Source: JASGMR01 sp963664675 (GTDB lineage Bacteria > Thermotogota > Thermotogae > Petrotogales > Kosmotogaceae). Taken from it: 64,000 bases of DNA. The stretch lies in the NCBI GenBank assembly GCA_963664675.2, contig CAXXLB010000002.1:62001-126000 (forward strand), in the 5' to 3' direction. Below, one piece after another: positions 42,820-51,583 of the stretch. The translations under genes were made by a program, and so were the position numbers. Numbering within the stretch: the stretch's first letter is position 1; each line of letters opens with the position of its first letter. Below the pieces are notes generated by a model. The model had not been told where the DNA came from and ran no database searches. It saw only the letters and a program-made list of their open reading frames with translations.

Positions 42820-44184
42820 TTAATCGGATACACCCGCACCTCGTGTTTTCAAAAATCTCGCTCTCAATTTTCTGTAAAATGTCGGAATAATAAAAAGTGT
42901 AATGACCGCACCTATTATCTCAGATACAGGCTGCGCACTTATTGCATATATAAAACCGTAATTTTTCAGTATGAACAGGAGTGGTATGAAAAACACACAT
43001 TGTTGCAATGCAAAAATCCATGTGGCGGTTTTCGCCATTCCCATAGGTTCCATAGCATATAGATATACGTTGGTAACAAATATAAATGGCGCCGTAATAC
43101 CATACACAAGTGCCGGTATTTTCATCAGGTTTATGACATCTATTGAATCAGTAAAAATTTTTGACACCATCCCGCTGTTCAATATCATAGGCAGGTTCAA
43201 GAGGGTGCACGACGTAAATACGAATACAAGGGTCAGATTCAGCGTTTTTTTGAATCTTTTAATATCCTTTGCACCGGTACTATAGGATAACAATACAAGT
43301 GCAGCGGCAAGTATGCCGGTGGCGACGGAACTGGTAGCCGAAAATATATATCCCGTGATAGTTTGAACTGACAGTGCGTCAGGGCCAAAATCCGCTATGA
43401 CATTGCTCTCTAAGCCGAGTGTAACTGACATCAATATTGATGAGAAGAAAGCCGGAAGGCCAAGCTGAAGAATTTCTTTAAAATATTCCAAATTTATCTT
43501 TATGTCTCTGGGTCTGATCTTTAAAACCATTTTTTCCGAATTCACAACCATAAACATTGCAATTATCTGAACTACAATGGAAAGCAAAGTACCGATCACG
43601 ATTCCACTCACTCCAGATTTGAAAATTACTACAGCAATATAATTGAAAAGCACATTCAAAACCAATTGCAGAAGAGTGGACAAAAAAGAAGCCTTTGCAT
43701 GTCCTTGGGTGTATATGAGTTCATTCAAAAACATTGAAATCATCATTATCGGAAGACCCAAACAGACTAACCTTAAATATTGATTAGCAAAATTATAAGT
43801 TTTTTCCGTAAGTTGATATAAACTCAGAAAATGTGGAGTAATAAAATATCCGATAACACCCATAATAAAACCAGTTATAACAATTGCTGCGAAAGTGTTC
43901 GCCGCAACCCAGGAGGCTTTACTTGTTTCCCTGGCACCCAAATACCTGCCAATGGCAATCTTTGCTCCACTGGAAAACAATAAAGCAAGCGATATCAGCA
44001 AAATCATTACAGGAAGTATGACAGACATAGATGCCACCGCTTCACTGCCAAAAAAATGTCCCATAAAAATCGCATCAATTATTCCATTTAATTCATCTAA
44101 AAGCTGGATAAGTATAGATGGAATTCCCATGATTATTAAAGCTTTTAATGGTGGTGCATTCATTATTTTTTCATTTCTTGTCAT
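42820..44184 (-). CDS. MATE family multidrug exporter
   Basis: A 454-residue polytopic protein with about 12 TM helices in two MatE halves (for example ALIIMGIPSILIQLLDELNGIIDAIFMG split over TM1, and LGLPAFFSSILMSVTLGLE at TM7). It probably couples Na+ or H+ influx to drug or cation export. The ATG at 44184 (MTRNEKIMNAPP) is chosen; a TTG at 44238 extends the frame but neither has a clear site. A MerR regulator gene and a MerR-type operator lie directly upstream. Confidence 0.88.
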   Translation of the reverse strand: MTRNEKIMNAPPLKALIIMGIPSILIQLLDELNGIIDAIFMGHFFGSEAVASMSVILPVMILLISLALLFSSGAKIAIGRYLGARETSKASWVAANTFAAIVITGFIMGVIGYFITPHFLSLYQLTEKTYNFANQYLRLVCLGLPIMMISMFLNELIYTQGHAKASFLSTLLQLVLNVLFNYIAVVIFKSGVSGIVIGTLLSIVVQIIAMFMVVNSEKMVLKIRPRDIKINLEYFKEILQLGLPAFFSSILMSVTLGLESNVIADFGPDALSVQTITGYIFSATSSVATGILAAALVLLSYSTGAKDIKRFKKTLNLTLVFVFTSCTLLNLPMILNSGMVSKIFTDSIDVINLMKIPALVYGITAPFIFVTNVYLYAMEPMGMAKTATWIFALQQCVFFIPLLFILKNYGFIYAISAQPVSEIIGAVITLFIIPTFYRKLRARFLKTRGAGVSD

Positions 44185-44363
44185 GCTATAATGCCACGTT
44201 GTTCTTTCATAGTGTATCCGATTTAATCTCAAGAACAATCAAAACAAAGATTGAGTGCACAGGCTAACTATTCTGAAAACAAGACCGCGGCTGCCTCCTT
44301 ATAAACCCCATTCATGCTCAGTAAAACTCTTGATTCCAGAGCATCTTACATTTGTCAATTTAT

Positions 44364-44394
44364 AGGTTACACCTTAGAGCAACTCTAATGTCAA
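44364..44394 (-). promoter_or_regulatory. MerR-type operator/promoter driving the MATE gene
   Basis: On the minus strand, a perfect -35 TTGACA (44389-44394), a 19-bp spacer holding the dyad TTAGAG-TTG-CTCTAA (44374-44388), and a -10 TAACCT (44364-44369). The over-long 19-bp spacer centred on a dyad is the hallmark of promoters that MerR-family activators untwist. Confidence 0.8.
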
Positions 44395-44528
44395 GCGGTA
44401 TTCTATGTTTACAGAAAATTATCTTATCTGGATGTAAAACCTGAAAGATTTTAATTGTCAACAAAAAAGCACTTTGAAAAATTTACGATACAAATAATTT
44501 ACGAGAACAGGACGGGAAAAGCAAACTG

Positions 44529-45296
44529 TTAATGTGTGGTTGTGATTCTTGAAAAAAAAGTGGCCACATAACCCTTTTCAACTACCAGAAGAGCGTCCGG
44601 GGCAATTTTCATGTATAGCTCCTCATCCAGCTCTATTTTGTTTCTCTTCGCATACTCCATGAATTTATCTATCTTGGTCTCAAAAAATTTCTCGTCTTCA
44701 ATCCAGCATACATACTGGAGATAAATTCCGCTTTTCAATAAAATATCTGATTTAGTATCATTTTCAACACAATAAGCGATCTCATCTTCTCTCAGCTCGC
44801 AATACATTCTTTCATATGTGAGTCCTTTTATATCCTTCTTTTTCATATCACAGTAAAATTCCTGAGGTGGGTAATCATTAAAATAAGATTTAATACCGAT
44901 TATTTTTAATTTCCTTTCGGGGATTTCGGCCACTATAAACCTATCTTCTTCAAAACTTAACGAATCAATATTGTTCTTTATTTTTATTCTCTGCATTTTT
45001 AACTCTTCAATTTTTTTGTTTACATTATCCAGAGAAGTTCGAAGATATTCATCATACAAATCTGTGCTGTAATTTGAAACAAGATTTTTTATTTCCTTTA
45101 TGGATATACCACTGTCCCTGAGAAGAATGATATTAGACAGGTGATAGATGTGTTCGTAATTAAAAAGCCTGTAACCGCTTTCTTCATCGATCTCTGAATA
45201 AACCAGCCCCTCCCTTGCGTAATATCTGATTGTATGTGAACTTACACCCAGCAACTCCGCTACTTCACTCACTTTTAATTTCTTTTTTGCTTTCAT
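44529..45296 (-). CDS. MerR-family transcriptional regulator, BmrR-like
   Basis: A 255-residue regulator. The N-terminal MerR winged helix (7-75: VSEVAELLGVSSHTIRYYAREGLV...GYRLFNYEH, split here by other residues) is followed by a dimerisation coiled coil (about 75-115) and a C-terminal GyrI-like effector-binding domain (about 120-250) like that of BmrR. It likely senses a drug or cationic compound and activates the adjacent MATE exporter from the 19-bp-spacer promoter. GGAG site before the ATG. Confidence 0.88.
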   Translation of the reverse strand: MKAKKKLKVSEVAELLGVSSHTIRYYAREGLVYSEIDEESGYRLFNYEHIYHLSNIILLRDSGISIKEIKNLVSNYSTDLYDEYLRTSLDNVNKKIEELKMQRIKIKNNIDSLSFEEDRFIVAEIPERKLKIIGIKSYFNDYPPQEFYCDMKKKDIKGLTYERMYCELREDEIAYCVENDTKSDILLKSGIYLQYVCWIEDEKFFETKIDKFMEYAKRNKIELDEELYMKIAPDALLVVEKGYVATFFSRITTTH

Positions 45297-45446
45297 TTAT
45301 TCCGCTCCAAACAAATATTCATGATCAATTTTACAATAAAAACAGAAAGGGAAGAACCGGTGTACAAACACATGTTGAATTAAGAAACCGATCATTCAAA
45401 CAAGTATGAAAAATTACACTCTTATGATATCGTTGTATATGACACT

Positions 45447-45478
45447 AAAAACTCCCGTAACCGCTTTTACAGTTACGG
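45447..45478 (-). terminator. probable terminator downstream of the lipoprotein gene
   Basis: The minus-strand stem CCGTAAC/GTTACGG (45455-45478) is followed by GGGAGTTTTT, about 100 nt beyond the lipoprotein stop. Confidence 0.55.
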
Positions 45479-45581
45479 AAGCCTCTCTACCAATTTTCCC
45501 GTATTTCAGTTCTACAATCTTTTCTTCTTTTTTTATCAAACTTAATAACGTTACTCGTTCCAGAGTCTCATTGCATTGAAG

Positions 45582-46427
45582 TTACCAGCTAATAATATTT
45601 CTTAAGAGCTGTTCGTTATCAGCTACATCAATAAAATCCTGAAATGCTGGATATCCGTATAAATCATTGCCAAATAATGATGCATCTCCTATCGCAACTA
45701 TTTTGCCACTCAAGACGCTTTCGGCGGCCATGGCGATTATCGATGGAATAATACCATCCGGTTCAAAATCTACAGAATTAGTGTTACATGATGAATCACC
45801 ACAAACAAAAGATGGGGCCGTTACAATGGCGGATGAACTCGCGTATGCCAAAGCTATCGCATTTCCTGTGATGTTTATTGAATCTCCGGCAAAAAGAACT
45901 ATCGAATTCAGACCTGTGGTTACAGGATGTGTTATAAAATTATTTATTATGGGCCATATACTTGAATTATCATACTTATTGACAGCATCGGAAATCTCGT
46001 TGTTATTAAAAGAAATTCCCGACCCAAGATTAGCGAGTATGCTGTTTAATGGAGAATTATCGTAGTAACCGTACCATTCGCCAAGCAATATCAGTTTTCT
46101 ATTACATTTTGAAAGAAAAGCCGATACCATCTGCAACTCCGCACTTGAATATACCGTCGTCGGAGCGGCTACGATAAAAGAACCATAGTTTTGAGGAACA
46201 AAACCTGCGCTCGAAGTGAAATCCACACTGTAACCCATAGATTGCAATACAGTGGACAACTTTGCATAAAATGCCGTTACACCATAACCGTCAAAGTTGT
46301 AAGAATTGTCATGCGTATCGTCTATTAAAACTGTTTTTGGAACAACGCACTGCGGACTTAAACATGAAGTCATGAAAATTACCAAAACAACGGCCATAAG
46401 CACGAAAACGGTTACCTTTCTTTTCAT
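45582..46427 (-). CDS. lipoprotein with DUF4350/GATase-like domain
   Basis: A 281-residue protein. It has a lipoprotein signal (MKRKVTVFVLMAVVLVIFMTSC as about 22 residues, lipobox ending in Cys22), followed by a domain that starts VLIDDTHDNSYN and has ILLGEWYGYYDN and GKIVAIGDASLFGND. This pattern is like the DUF4350/IFT52-type 'GATase-like' fold that senses or binds saccharide-like ligands. The ATG at 46427 follows a GGGGGG-type site; an upstream frame extension lacks one. It is likely anchored outside the cytoplasmic membrane. The exact role is unknown. Confidence 0.72.
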   Translation of the reverse strand: MKRKVTVFVLMAVVLVIFMTSCLSPQCVVPKTVLIDDTHDNSYNFDGYGVTAFYAKLSTVLQSMGYSVDFTSSAGFVPQNYGSFIVAAPTTVYSSAELQMVSAFLSKCNRKLILLGEWYGYYDNSPLNSILANLGSGISFNNNEISDAVNKYDNSSIWPIINNFITHPVTTGLNSIVLFAGDSINITGNAIALAYASSSAIVTAPSFVCGDSSCNTNSVDFEPDGIIPSIIAMAAESVLSGKIVAIGDASLFGNDLYGYPAFQDFIDVADNEQLLRNIISW

Positions 46428-46853
46428 TGTATCCCCCCCTTTTTTTGTATAAAAATTTTTCTTGTTGAAAAAATCGTATATAACATAAACAGAACATTTA
46501 CACAATTGATTATAATCATTTCAAAATGAAACTCCAACTATGTTTTAATCTCCTCCTATATTTTTTCCTGAAAAATCTAAAATGTATCATTTTATCATTT
46601 TTTATATTATTAATATAGATAACAAGAGAGAATAGAAAACTGGTGATAGACGATCGAAAACAGAGAACTACCGGTTATCATAATATTCTCAAAATCCGGT
46701 ATCCCGTCGTCAGTGGCGGAACAAAAAAACACAATTCTGCATGAAAGATCTTCAACGAACCGATGTGTATATTTCACTGCATATATATTAATGGCTTGTG
46801 TTATTATTGAGTTGATAAACATAATTACTAACTTAAAAAAGGAGTTGGACAAA

Positions 46854-47072
46854 ATGGCTAAAAAAGAATTTTGTGTGGATACTCAACCCCAGCCGGATGG
46901 ATATTACGAAGTACATGTTCTTGATGAAACCTGCACCCATTTGCCCGATGAAAAAAACAGAAAACACCTCGGATTTTTCGAAGAGTGTGAGGACGCAATA
47001 AAAAAAGCGAAAAAATATTATGAAAAGGTGGACGGGTGCTTTTATTGTTGTTACGAATGTTATACAAGATAA
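46854..47072 (+). CDS. small Cys-rich protein, 72 aa
   Basis: It starts at ATG 46854 after AAAGGAGTTGG. The sequence MAKKEFCVDTQPQPDGYYEV is followed by CTHLPDEKNRKHLGFFEECEDAIKKAKKYY and a C-terminal cluster GCFYCCYECYTR. Six or more Cys suggest metal binding or redox function. It may be the only rightward gene at the left end of the element. Function unknown. Confidence 0.65.
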   Translation: MAKKEFCVDTQPQPDGYYEVHVLDETCTHLPDEKNRKHLGFFEECEDAIKKAKKYYEKVDGCFYCCYECYTR

Positions 47073-47486
47073 GCGGTTTCCAAAAACATTCTCATATATA
47101 CGAAAAGAAAACGGTGAAAACAGGCTTTTCAGTATCGAATAAAATATCAAGAAGTACCTCTGATATCGTGCTTCTGAAAGATGTCTGACCATTCTTCCCG
47201 CATGGGAAAAATGGTTTTGCAGAATCTGATATACAGTCTCAAATATATACGAAATATCAAAACACCAGTCTCTGAAAACGTGATTACCATGAATCTTCTG
47301 GTAAGGTCACAAATCTGACGGTTCCCCTTTCCCGGATCGGAGTGAAAAATTATCGTTTGAATCTCTGTTTTTGTATAAAAAATGATTTTTTATTGAATCA
47401 AATCGGCAAAAGCAAATTTTTGGACAATTGTACAACTGAAATGACGTTTCTTTTCTATATTAAAAAGCATAGTATTTGAATGCTCG
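47073..47486 (+). other. gene-free stretch
   Basis: About 410 bp. No gene, clear repeat or terminator was recognised. The antisense frames here have no ribosome-binding site. Confidence 0.35.
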
Positions 47487-47675
47487 TTAGGCAATCAGCT
47501 CGGCATAGGAAATGAAATGAGTTCCATTGATTTTACTCACTTTGTTTCCCTTCTCATCGATAAAAAATTCCTGTTCCAGATTTTCAGTCGTTTTTATTTC
47601 AATGAGTCTGAAGTTAAATTTTTTTAAGAAGCTCTGTATTTCATCCGGTTCAAGCCCAAAAGTCCATTCTTCCAT
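47487..47675 (-). pseudogene. probable remnant of a class I SAM methyltransferase C-terminus
   Basis: The 62 residues MEEWTFGLEPDEIQSFLKKF...SYAELIA resemble the C-terminal end of leucine carboxyl methyltransferase-like (TIGR00027-type) proteins (FGIDPEEI-type motif). An in-frame TAA lies one codon before the ATG, and no catalytic domain precedes it. It is best read as a relic, with modest certainty. Confidence 0.35.
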
Positions 47676-47888
47676 TGCTTAAAAAAAATGATTGTTACCA
47701 ACTCTTTTTTATATCTAAGTGTCAGATACAAATATAATAGATGAATTTCTATTCCTTATGAATTGGTTTATACGCCCGAAAATATTGATAAAAATCTATT
47801 CGGGGTAAGAGATGTGAATGATCATCCAATTTTATACTGCTTCTAAAATGTTGCAAATTGATTGAAAATATCAACCACTTTTTTCCTA

Positions 47889-48620
47889 TTAATAATGATA
47901 AACCCACTGCATTAATTGACTTAAATCATTTTCAAATTGAATAAATTCAAAACCATACTTTTCATAGAGTTCGACCAATTTTTCTTCGTTGTTTACCTCG
48001 ACTAAAATAGTTCGTCCTCCTATATATTCTCTGATTTTATTAATTACACCAAATATGAATTCCAATATTTTTTTAAGATTAATATCACTACTTTTGTAAG
48101 TGTCGGATCTGCCAATTTGACCTATCAAATAAGCTAAAATGATTTCAATTTCGTCCTCATTTTCTTCATTTTTATGAGTGAAAAAGCCCATCCTTTTCTT
48201 TTTAGTCTTACTTATTTTATTATTTTTCTTCAATATTACCGGTTTCAATGAAATGGCAAAATATGCGGCAATACTATTATCATTTTCATTATCAATGATT
48301 AAATATGTTCTAGTCAAAGATTGTTTCTGCATCCTTATGACCTTTTCTTCACTGTGTAAAAAATCTTGAACATCATCATTTTTAGAACATTTAAAAGTAT
48401 TTAAATATTTCAGAACTCTATTCTCGGCATTACAAAATATTTGGTTTTTAGATATATTTCCCACTGGTAAAAGACTATCTAAAGGCTTACTATCAATGAA
48501 AATTTGCTGATTGTTAATATATCTAATATCATTTTTATCAATTTTGAGAGCATTCCCTATTTCCGAAATATAAAAATCCCTGAGAAGATCTTGCAATGCA
48601 TAAATACCAAATTGTTCCAT
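47889..48620 (-). CDS. GNAT-type acetyltransferase, probable toxin of a TA pair
   Basis: A 243-residue protein. Its central part (SIAAYFAISLKPVIL) and C-terminal part (LAYLIGQIGRSDTY, GGRTILVEVNNEEKLVELYEKYGFEFI) are typical of GNAT acetyltransferases used as toxins or stress proteins. The N-terminal ~60 residues are extra. It starts 17 nt after a 59-aa gene that looks like its antitoxin; no ribosome-binding site of its own is seen, which suggests coupling. The target may be aminoacyl-tRNA, as for TacT, but that is inference. Confidence 0.68.
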   Translation of the reverse strand: MEQFGIYALQDLLRDFYISEIGNALKIDKNDIRYINNQQIFIDSKPLDSLLPVGNISKNQIFCNAENRVLKYLNTFKCSKNDDVQDFLHSEEKVIRMQKQSLTRTYLIIDNENDNSIAAYFAISLKPVILKKNNKISKTKKKRMGFFTHKNEENEDEIEIILAYLIGQIGRSDTYKSSDINLKKILEFIFGVINKIREYIGGRTILVEVNNEEKLVELYEKYGFEFIQFENDLSQLMQWVYHY

Positions 48621-48637
48621 ATATATATTTTTTTAAA

Positions 48638-48817
48638 TTAAAACTTTTTTGTCAAACTTTCTGAAGCTTTCTTTCTTGTGGTAACCAATATTTCTTCTAT
48701 ATTATTAATAGGAGTTTTATAGCGATCAATAGAATTCGCTTTTATTGCATCATTTATTTTTTTGACAGCTGCCGAATCAGAAATAACAATATCTCTTGTA
48801 AATGATTTTGTAGCCAT
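48638..48817 (-). CDS. small protein, probable antitoxin of the GNAT pair
   Basis: 59 residues: MATKSFTRDIVISDSAAVKK, then NDAIKANSIDRYKTPINNIE and a basic C-terminus. The size, basic N-terminus and position directly before a GNAT gene fit an antitoxin. The ATG at 48817 has AGGAGGTG upstream; an upstream ATG at 48826 lies within that site. No known antitoxin family is certain. Confidence 0.6.
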   Translation of the reverse strand: MATKSFTRDIVISDSAAVKKINDAIKANSIDRYKTPINNIEEILVTTRKKASESLTKKF

Positions 48818-48962
48818 AAAACACACCTCCTATTCATATTAATTATATCATTTTCTTCTATCTTGTCAATTTTATGTAACTGTTTTATTTCCGGCTGTAT
48901 TTTCCGCCAAATTTATTTTATTTTCAAAATATATTCCACTTTCTTCGTGGGTGAAATAGATA

Positions 48963-49030
48963 CGACTGTTCAACTATCGCTTTCCAATTGCTGGGCTATT
49001 TGTTCAACAATCCGTTCAACTGCCGTTCCT
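48963..49030 (+). repeat. 11-bp degenerate tandem array, about 6 units
   Basis: CGACTGTTCAA, CTATCGCTTTC, CAATTGCTGGG, then two 12-bp variants and a partial unit. It is the same family as the arrays at 39335 and 39615. Confidence 0.75.
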
Positions 49031-49066
49031 AGACCTTGCACCCTTTACCCTATTTCTACTGCTTCT

Positions 49067-49154
49067 CTATCGCTTTCCAATTGCTGTACTATTGTTGGGC
49101 TATTGTTGAACTACCGTTCGTCCATCGTTTTTCAACTGTTAGACTACCGTGAAT
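49067..49154 (+). repeat. 11-bp degenerate tandem array, 8 units
   Basis: Eight 11-bp units from CTATCGCTTTC to CTACCGTGAAT follow the CNATYGYTNNN pattern. The array starts inside the 47-bp block 49037-49083 that is identical to 39305-39351. Its last units overlap the 3' end and stop codon of the ImmA gene. Confidence 0.82.
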
Positions 49155-49777
49155 CCCTCTTTTTCCGGAAGGCGTACGGCACCGGTGTCGTACAATCTCC
49201 ATTTTATAGCTTCTTTCGATGTTTTAAACCTGTGCACCAGAAGCGAGCTGAAAATGTTCCAGTCTCTGTAGTTACACGGTTGGCTGTCTATGAAAAATGC
49301 TCCGTATTTGTATCTGTCAGTCAGCTTCAAACCCGTTTTTATGTAAGGAGTTATCATCTCTTTCGGCAACAGAAAATCTGCCGCAAAGACGTTCGCTTCC
49401 TGCTCTATTTTCATTTCCTTCTTTGTGGAAAATTTACGAAACCCTGTTTTTTCCGATATTCTACAGCCCTTATATTTGTTTGAAAACGTGTGTTTGAGAA
49501 AATAATGCCCCAGTTCATGTGCTATCGTGAAGTTCTTCCTCTCCGGTGGAGTGACCGTTTTCTTAACTACAATGACCTTTCTGTTTCCCTTAACCATATA
49601 AAAACCGGGCGAATCCTCTGAAAATTCGTCGGTTTCCTCAAATCTTATATTTTCACTTTCGATTATTTCCATCATGTGGTCCGCGGGGCAGTCGGTAATG
49701 TTGAATCTTTCCAGAACTTCCGTCGTTTTCTCTTCTATCTCCTCAAATGAAACCGGCTTAAAACCACTTTCATTCAA
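49139..49777 (-). CDS. ImmA/IrrE-family metallopeptidase
   Basis: A 212-residue zinc peptidase with HExxH in FTIAHELGHYFLKHTF and a following EQEANVFAADFLLP motif that supplies the third ligand. ImmA/IrrE proteins cleave phage- or ICE-type repressors to induce the element or stress genes. A CI-like repressor gene lies 8 kb away at 57359-58045. It starts at TTG 49777 with AGGAGATGA upstream. The extreme C-terminus (FTVV) and stop are formed by an 11-bp repeat array. A palindrome and a ~65-bp repeat lie upstream. Confidence 0.88.
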   Translation of the reverse strand: MNESGFKPVSFEEIEEKTTEVLERFNITDCPADHMMEIIESENIRFEETDEFSEDSPGFYMVKGNRKVIVVKKTVTPPERKNFTIAHELGHYFLKHTFSNKYKGCRISEKTGFRKFSTKKEMKIEQEANVFAADFLLPKEMITPYIKTGLKLTDRYKYGAFFIDSQPCNYRDWNIFSSLLVHRFKTSKEAIKWRLYDTGAVRLPEKEGFTVV

Positions 49778-49829
49778 TTTTCCATCATCTCCTGTTTAAA
49801 ATATGCTACTCATTTTCAAAAATTCTTTC

Positions 49830-49848
49830 AATCGGAACCGTTCCGATT
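49830..49848. promoter_or_regulatory. palindromic operator candidate upstream of immA-like gene
   Basis: AATCGGAA-CCG-TTCCGATT, perfect 8-bp arms, 53-71 nt before the start codon. It could be a repressor site. Confidence 0.5.
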
Positions 49849-49884
49849 TCCAATTTTTTAGCACCTTTTACAAAGGATTATTCA

Positions 49885-49960
49885 TTTTTTTGTCGAATAA
49901 GATAACAGATAAAGAACAAAAAACAATTCACAAAAACTCTATATATTAATATAACATATT
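49885..49960 (-). repeat. ~65-bp intergenic repeat, copy A
   Basis: It starts TTTTTTGTCGAATAAGATAA and ends ATATTAATATAACATATT. It matches copies at 52826-52888 and 57089-57153. It lies 108 nt upstream of the ImmA-family gene, oriented alike relative to the downstream gene. This is the most diverged copy, with about 10 extra bases in the middle. Confidence 0.75.
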
Positions 49961-50141
49961 TTGGTTAAGCATCTGTATAATATTGTTTATGATTGATTGA
50001 ATTTCCCGCAATTCATGGGGCTTTTCCGAAGTTCTTGATACCGGGTTGAAAAATATAACAACACCCCCGATAGTTACTATCACCGGTGACGTATAATGCG
50101 CAAAAAATTTTATGAGAATAATCAGTTGATTCTCTATTCAA
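49961..50141 (-). other. short gene-free stretch
   Basis: Together with 49778-49884 this makes a 364-bp gene-free interval around repeat copy A. CACCCCCGATAGTTACTATC-like sequence near 50066-50090 has a weak dyad. Nothing else was recognised. Confidence 0.3.
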
Positions 50142-50927
50142 CTAGATAAATTTTCTGACAAACTCAATTAATGCCATAGTTGCAGTACCAAATTCGACAG
50201 TTCCTTTTATCGTTTTTAATCCATCAATGGCGGTTTTGAGGAAATTTTTGCGAGGTTTGCGAGTTTTCAATTCCTGTTCAATAAAATTTAAATTACCTGA
50301 AAGTGTTTCTTTGTAAACATCAGATAAATTTATTCCTTTTTTTCTTACTTCATTAATCAGTCTGGAAAGTTCTGTTATATCTATTCCATTGTTGTTTGTA
50401 GCATTAATGGTAGCATTATCATTAGCAATGTTAACTTGTCCATTTGTAACAGTTATAGAGTATCCTGCATTTTCATCTATTCCCATGTCAAATCCTATTT
50501 TCGTTAAGTATGTCTCAATGTGTCTGATTAAAACAAAAACAAAACGTTCATTAAATTTCTTTATTTTATCTTGGTATTTTCTTGAGTTTGAATAACCATC
50601 TAAAATCCCATAGTCAATTTTTCCCTTGTTATCAGCAATATAACTTAAAATGGCATAAACATTTCTAATTTCCTCAGTGTCACTTTCTCCAGTTGAAAAA
50701 ACCATACGACCAAAGGATTTAGCCACTTTTTGATATTCACTTTCTAAATCAAAATCGATTTTCCCACAACTGGTAATATAATCAAAAATTAATTCTTCTT
50801 CTCGGATAAATGAAATAAATTTACTAAGAACATCGACATAATCTTCAAAATCCGCTTGCATTAGTCTGTTTGATTTACTGTTGAAATCATATATGATCTT
50901 TTTGAGTTCTTTCTTACTCAACTTCAT
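50142..50927 (-). CDS. hypothetical protein, 261 aa, defence-region associated
   Basis: An unrecognised 261-residue protein. It has a helical N-terminal half (residues 1-150), then a short polar beta-type stretch TVTNGQVNIANDNATINATN (about 160-180), then a second helical region. Polar N-rich linkers of this sort occur in several phage-defence and effector proteins, joining a sensing and an effector part; that parallel is weak. Its ATG has GGAG and lies inside the end of the zinc-ribbon gene, so the two are coupled. Confidence 0.55.
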   Translation of the reverse strand: MKLSKKELKKIIYDFNSKSNRLMQADFEDYVDVLSKFISFIREEELIFDYITSCGKIDFDLESEYQKVAKSFGRMVFSTGESDTEEIRNVYAILSYIADNKGKIDYGILDGYSNSRKYQDKIKKFNERFVFVLIRHIETYLTKIGFDMGIDENAGYSITVTNGQVNIANDNATINATNNNGIDITELSRLINEVRKKGINLSDVYKETLSGNLNFIEQELKTRKPRKNFLKTAIDGLKTIKGTVEFGTATMALIEFVRKFI

Positions 50928-51372
50928 ATTCTTTTACTCCACAAAACGGGCAATAACACCCGGTTAATCTCAACAACGGTTTTATTTTAGCATTTCTATT
51001 ACAACAACGAAAATGTGTGATTGTTAAAGCTTCTATGCCAGATCTAATGGGATTTTCTGATTCAATTTCTGATTTTTTACCTGCCTTAAATGTCATTACG
51101 CCCTTACTGAACTGCTTTTCCCATTTCTTCATTTCATCATAAATTAAGTTGTTTGCAGCATTTTTAACCATAGTCATCGCTAATTCTAAAACATCTTCCG
51201 TAATATAATTATAACTATATAAGCCACAACTTGGGCAATAAATTAACAATATTCCTTCATCTTTATAGTCTGCTGGAGTAATTTTGAAATAATTTCCACA
51301 TATAGGACATTTTAATAGAACGTATCCATCATTGTCTGTAGGAATAGAAATTTCCATTATAATTTCATTCAA
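50914..51372 (-). CDS. zinc-ribbon protein, 152 aa
   Basis: A 152-residue protein with two CxxC pairs at the N-terminus (LKCPICGNYF, IYCPSCGLYS) and Cys motifs at the C-terminus (HFRCCNRN, CYCPFCGVKEYE), probably binding two zinc ions. It starts at TTG 51372 after GGAGGATAG. It overlaps the following 261-aa gene by 14 nt. A role as nucleic-acid binding partner of that protein is plausible but not shown. Confidence 0.6.
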   Translation of the reverse strand: MNEIIMEISIPTDNDGYVLLKCPICGNYFKITPADYKDEGILLIYCPSCGLYSYNYITEDVLELAMTMVKNAANNLIYDEMKKWEKQFSKGVMTFKAGKKSEIESENPIRSGIEALTITHFRCCNRNAKIKPLLRLTGCYCPFCGVKEYEVE

Positions 51373-51583
51373 ATCTATCCTCCATTTTAATTTTACTTAT
51401 TAAATTTACCGATGTTTATAAAACTATTATTCTACATAATTATCTTAACTTAATCTTGTTTTATTTATATACTAAAGTTTTATATTAACCCTTACAACAA
51501 GCTTCTATATAGTTGAATTTCAGGATTTTATTAAGAAAATGCATATAAATTCTAATTCATCAATAATTATATCGCATTTTACA

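Noticed and set aside
45455..45478. Riboswitch-like structure before the MerR gene
   Set aside because: A simple 7-bp stem with a following T-run on the leftward strand; better explained as the lipoprotein gene's terminator.
48863..49483. Rightward open frame of 206 codons over the 11-bp arrays and the ImmA gene
   Set aside because: Its body is antisense to the HExxH peptidase and repeat DNA; no ribosome-binding site and no motif.
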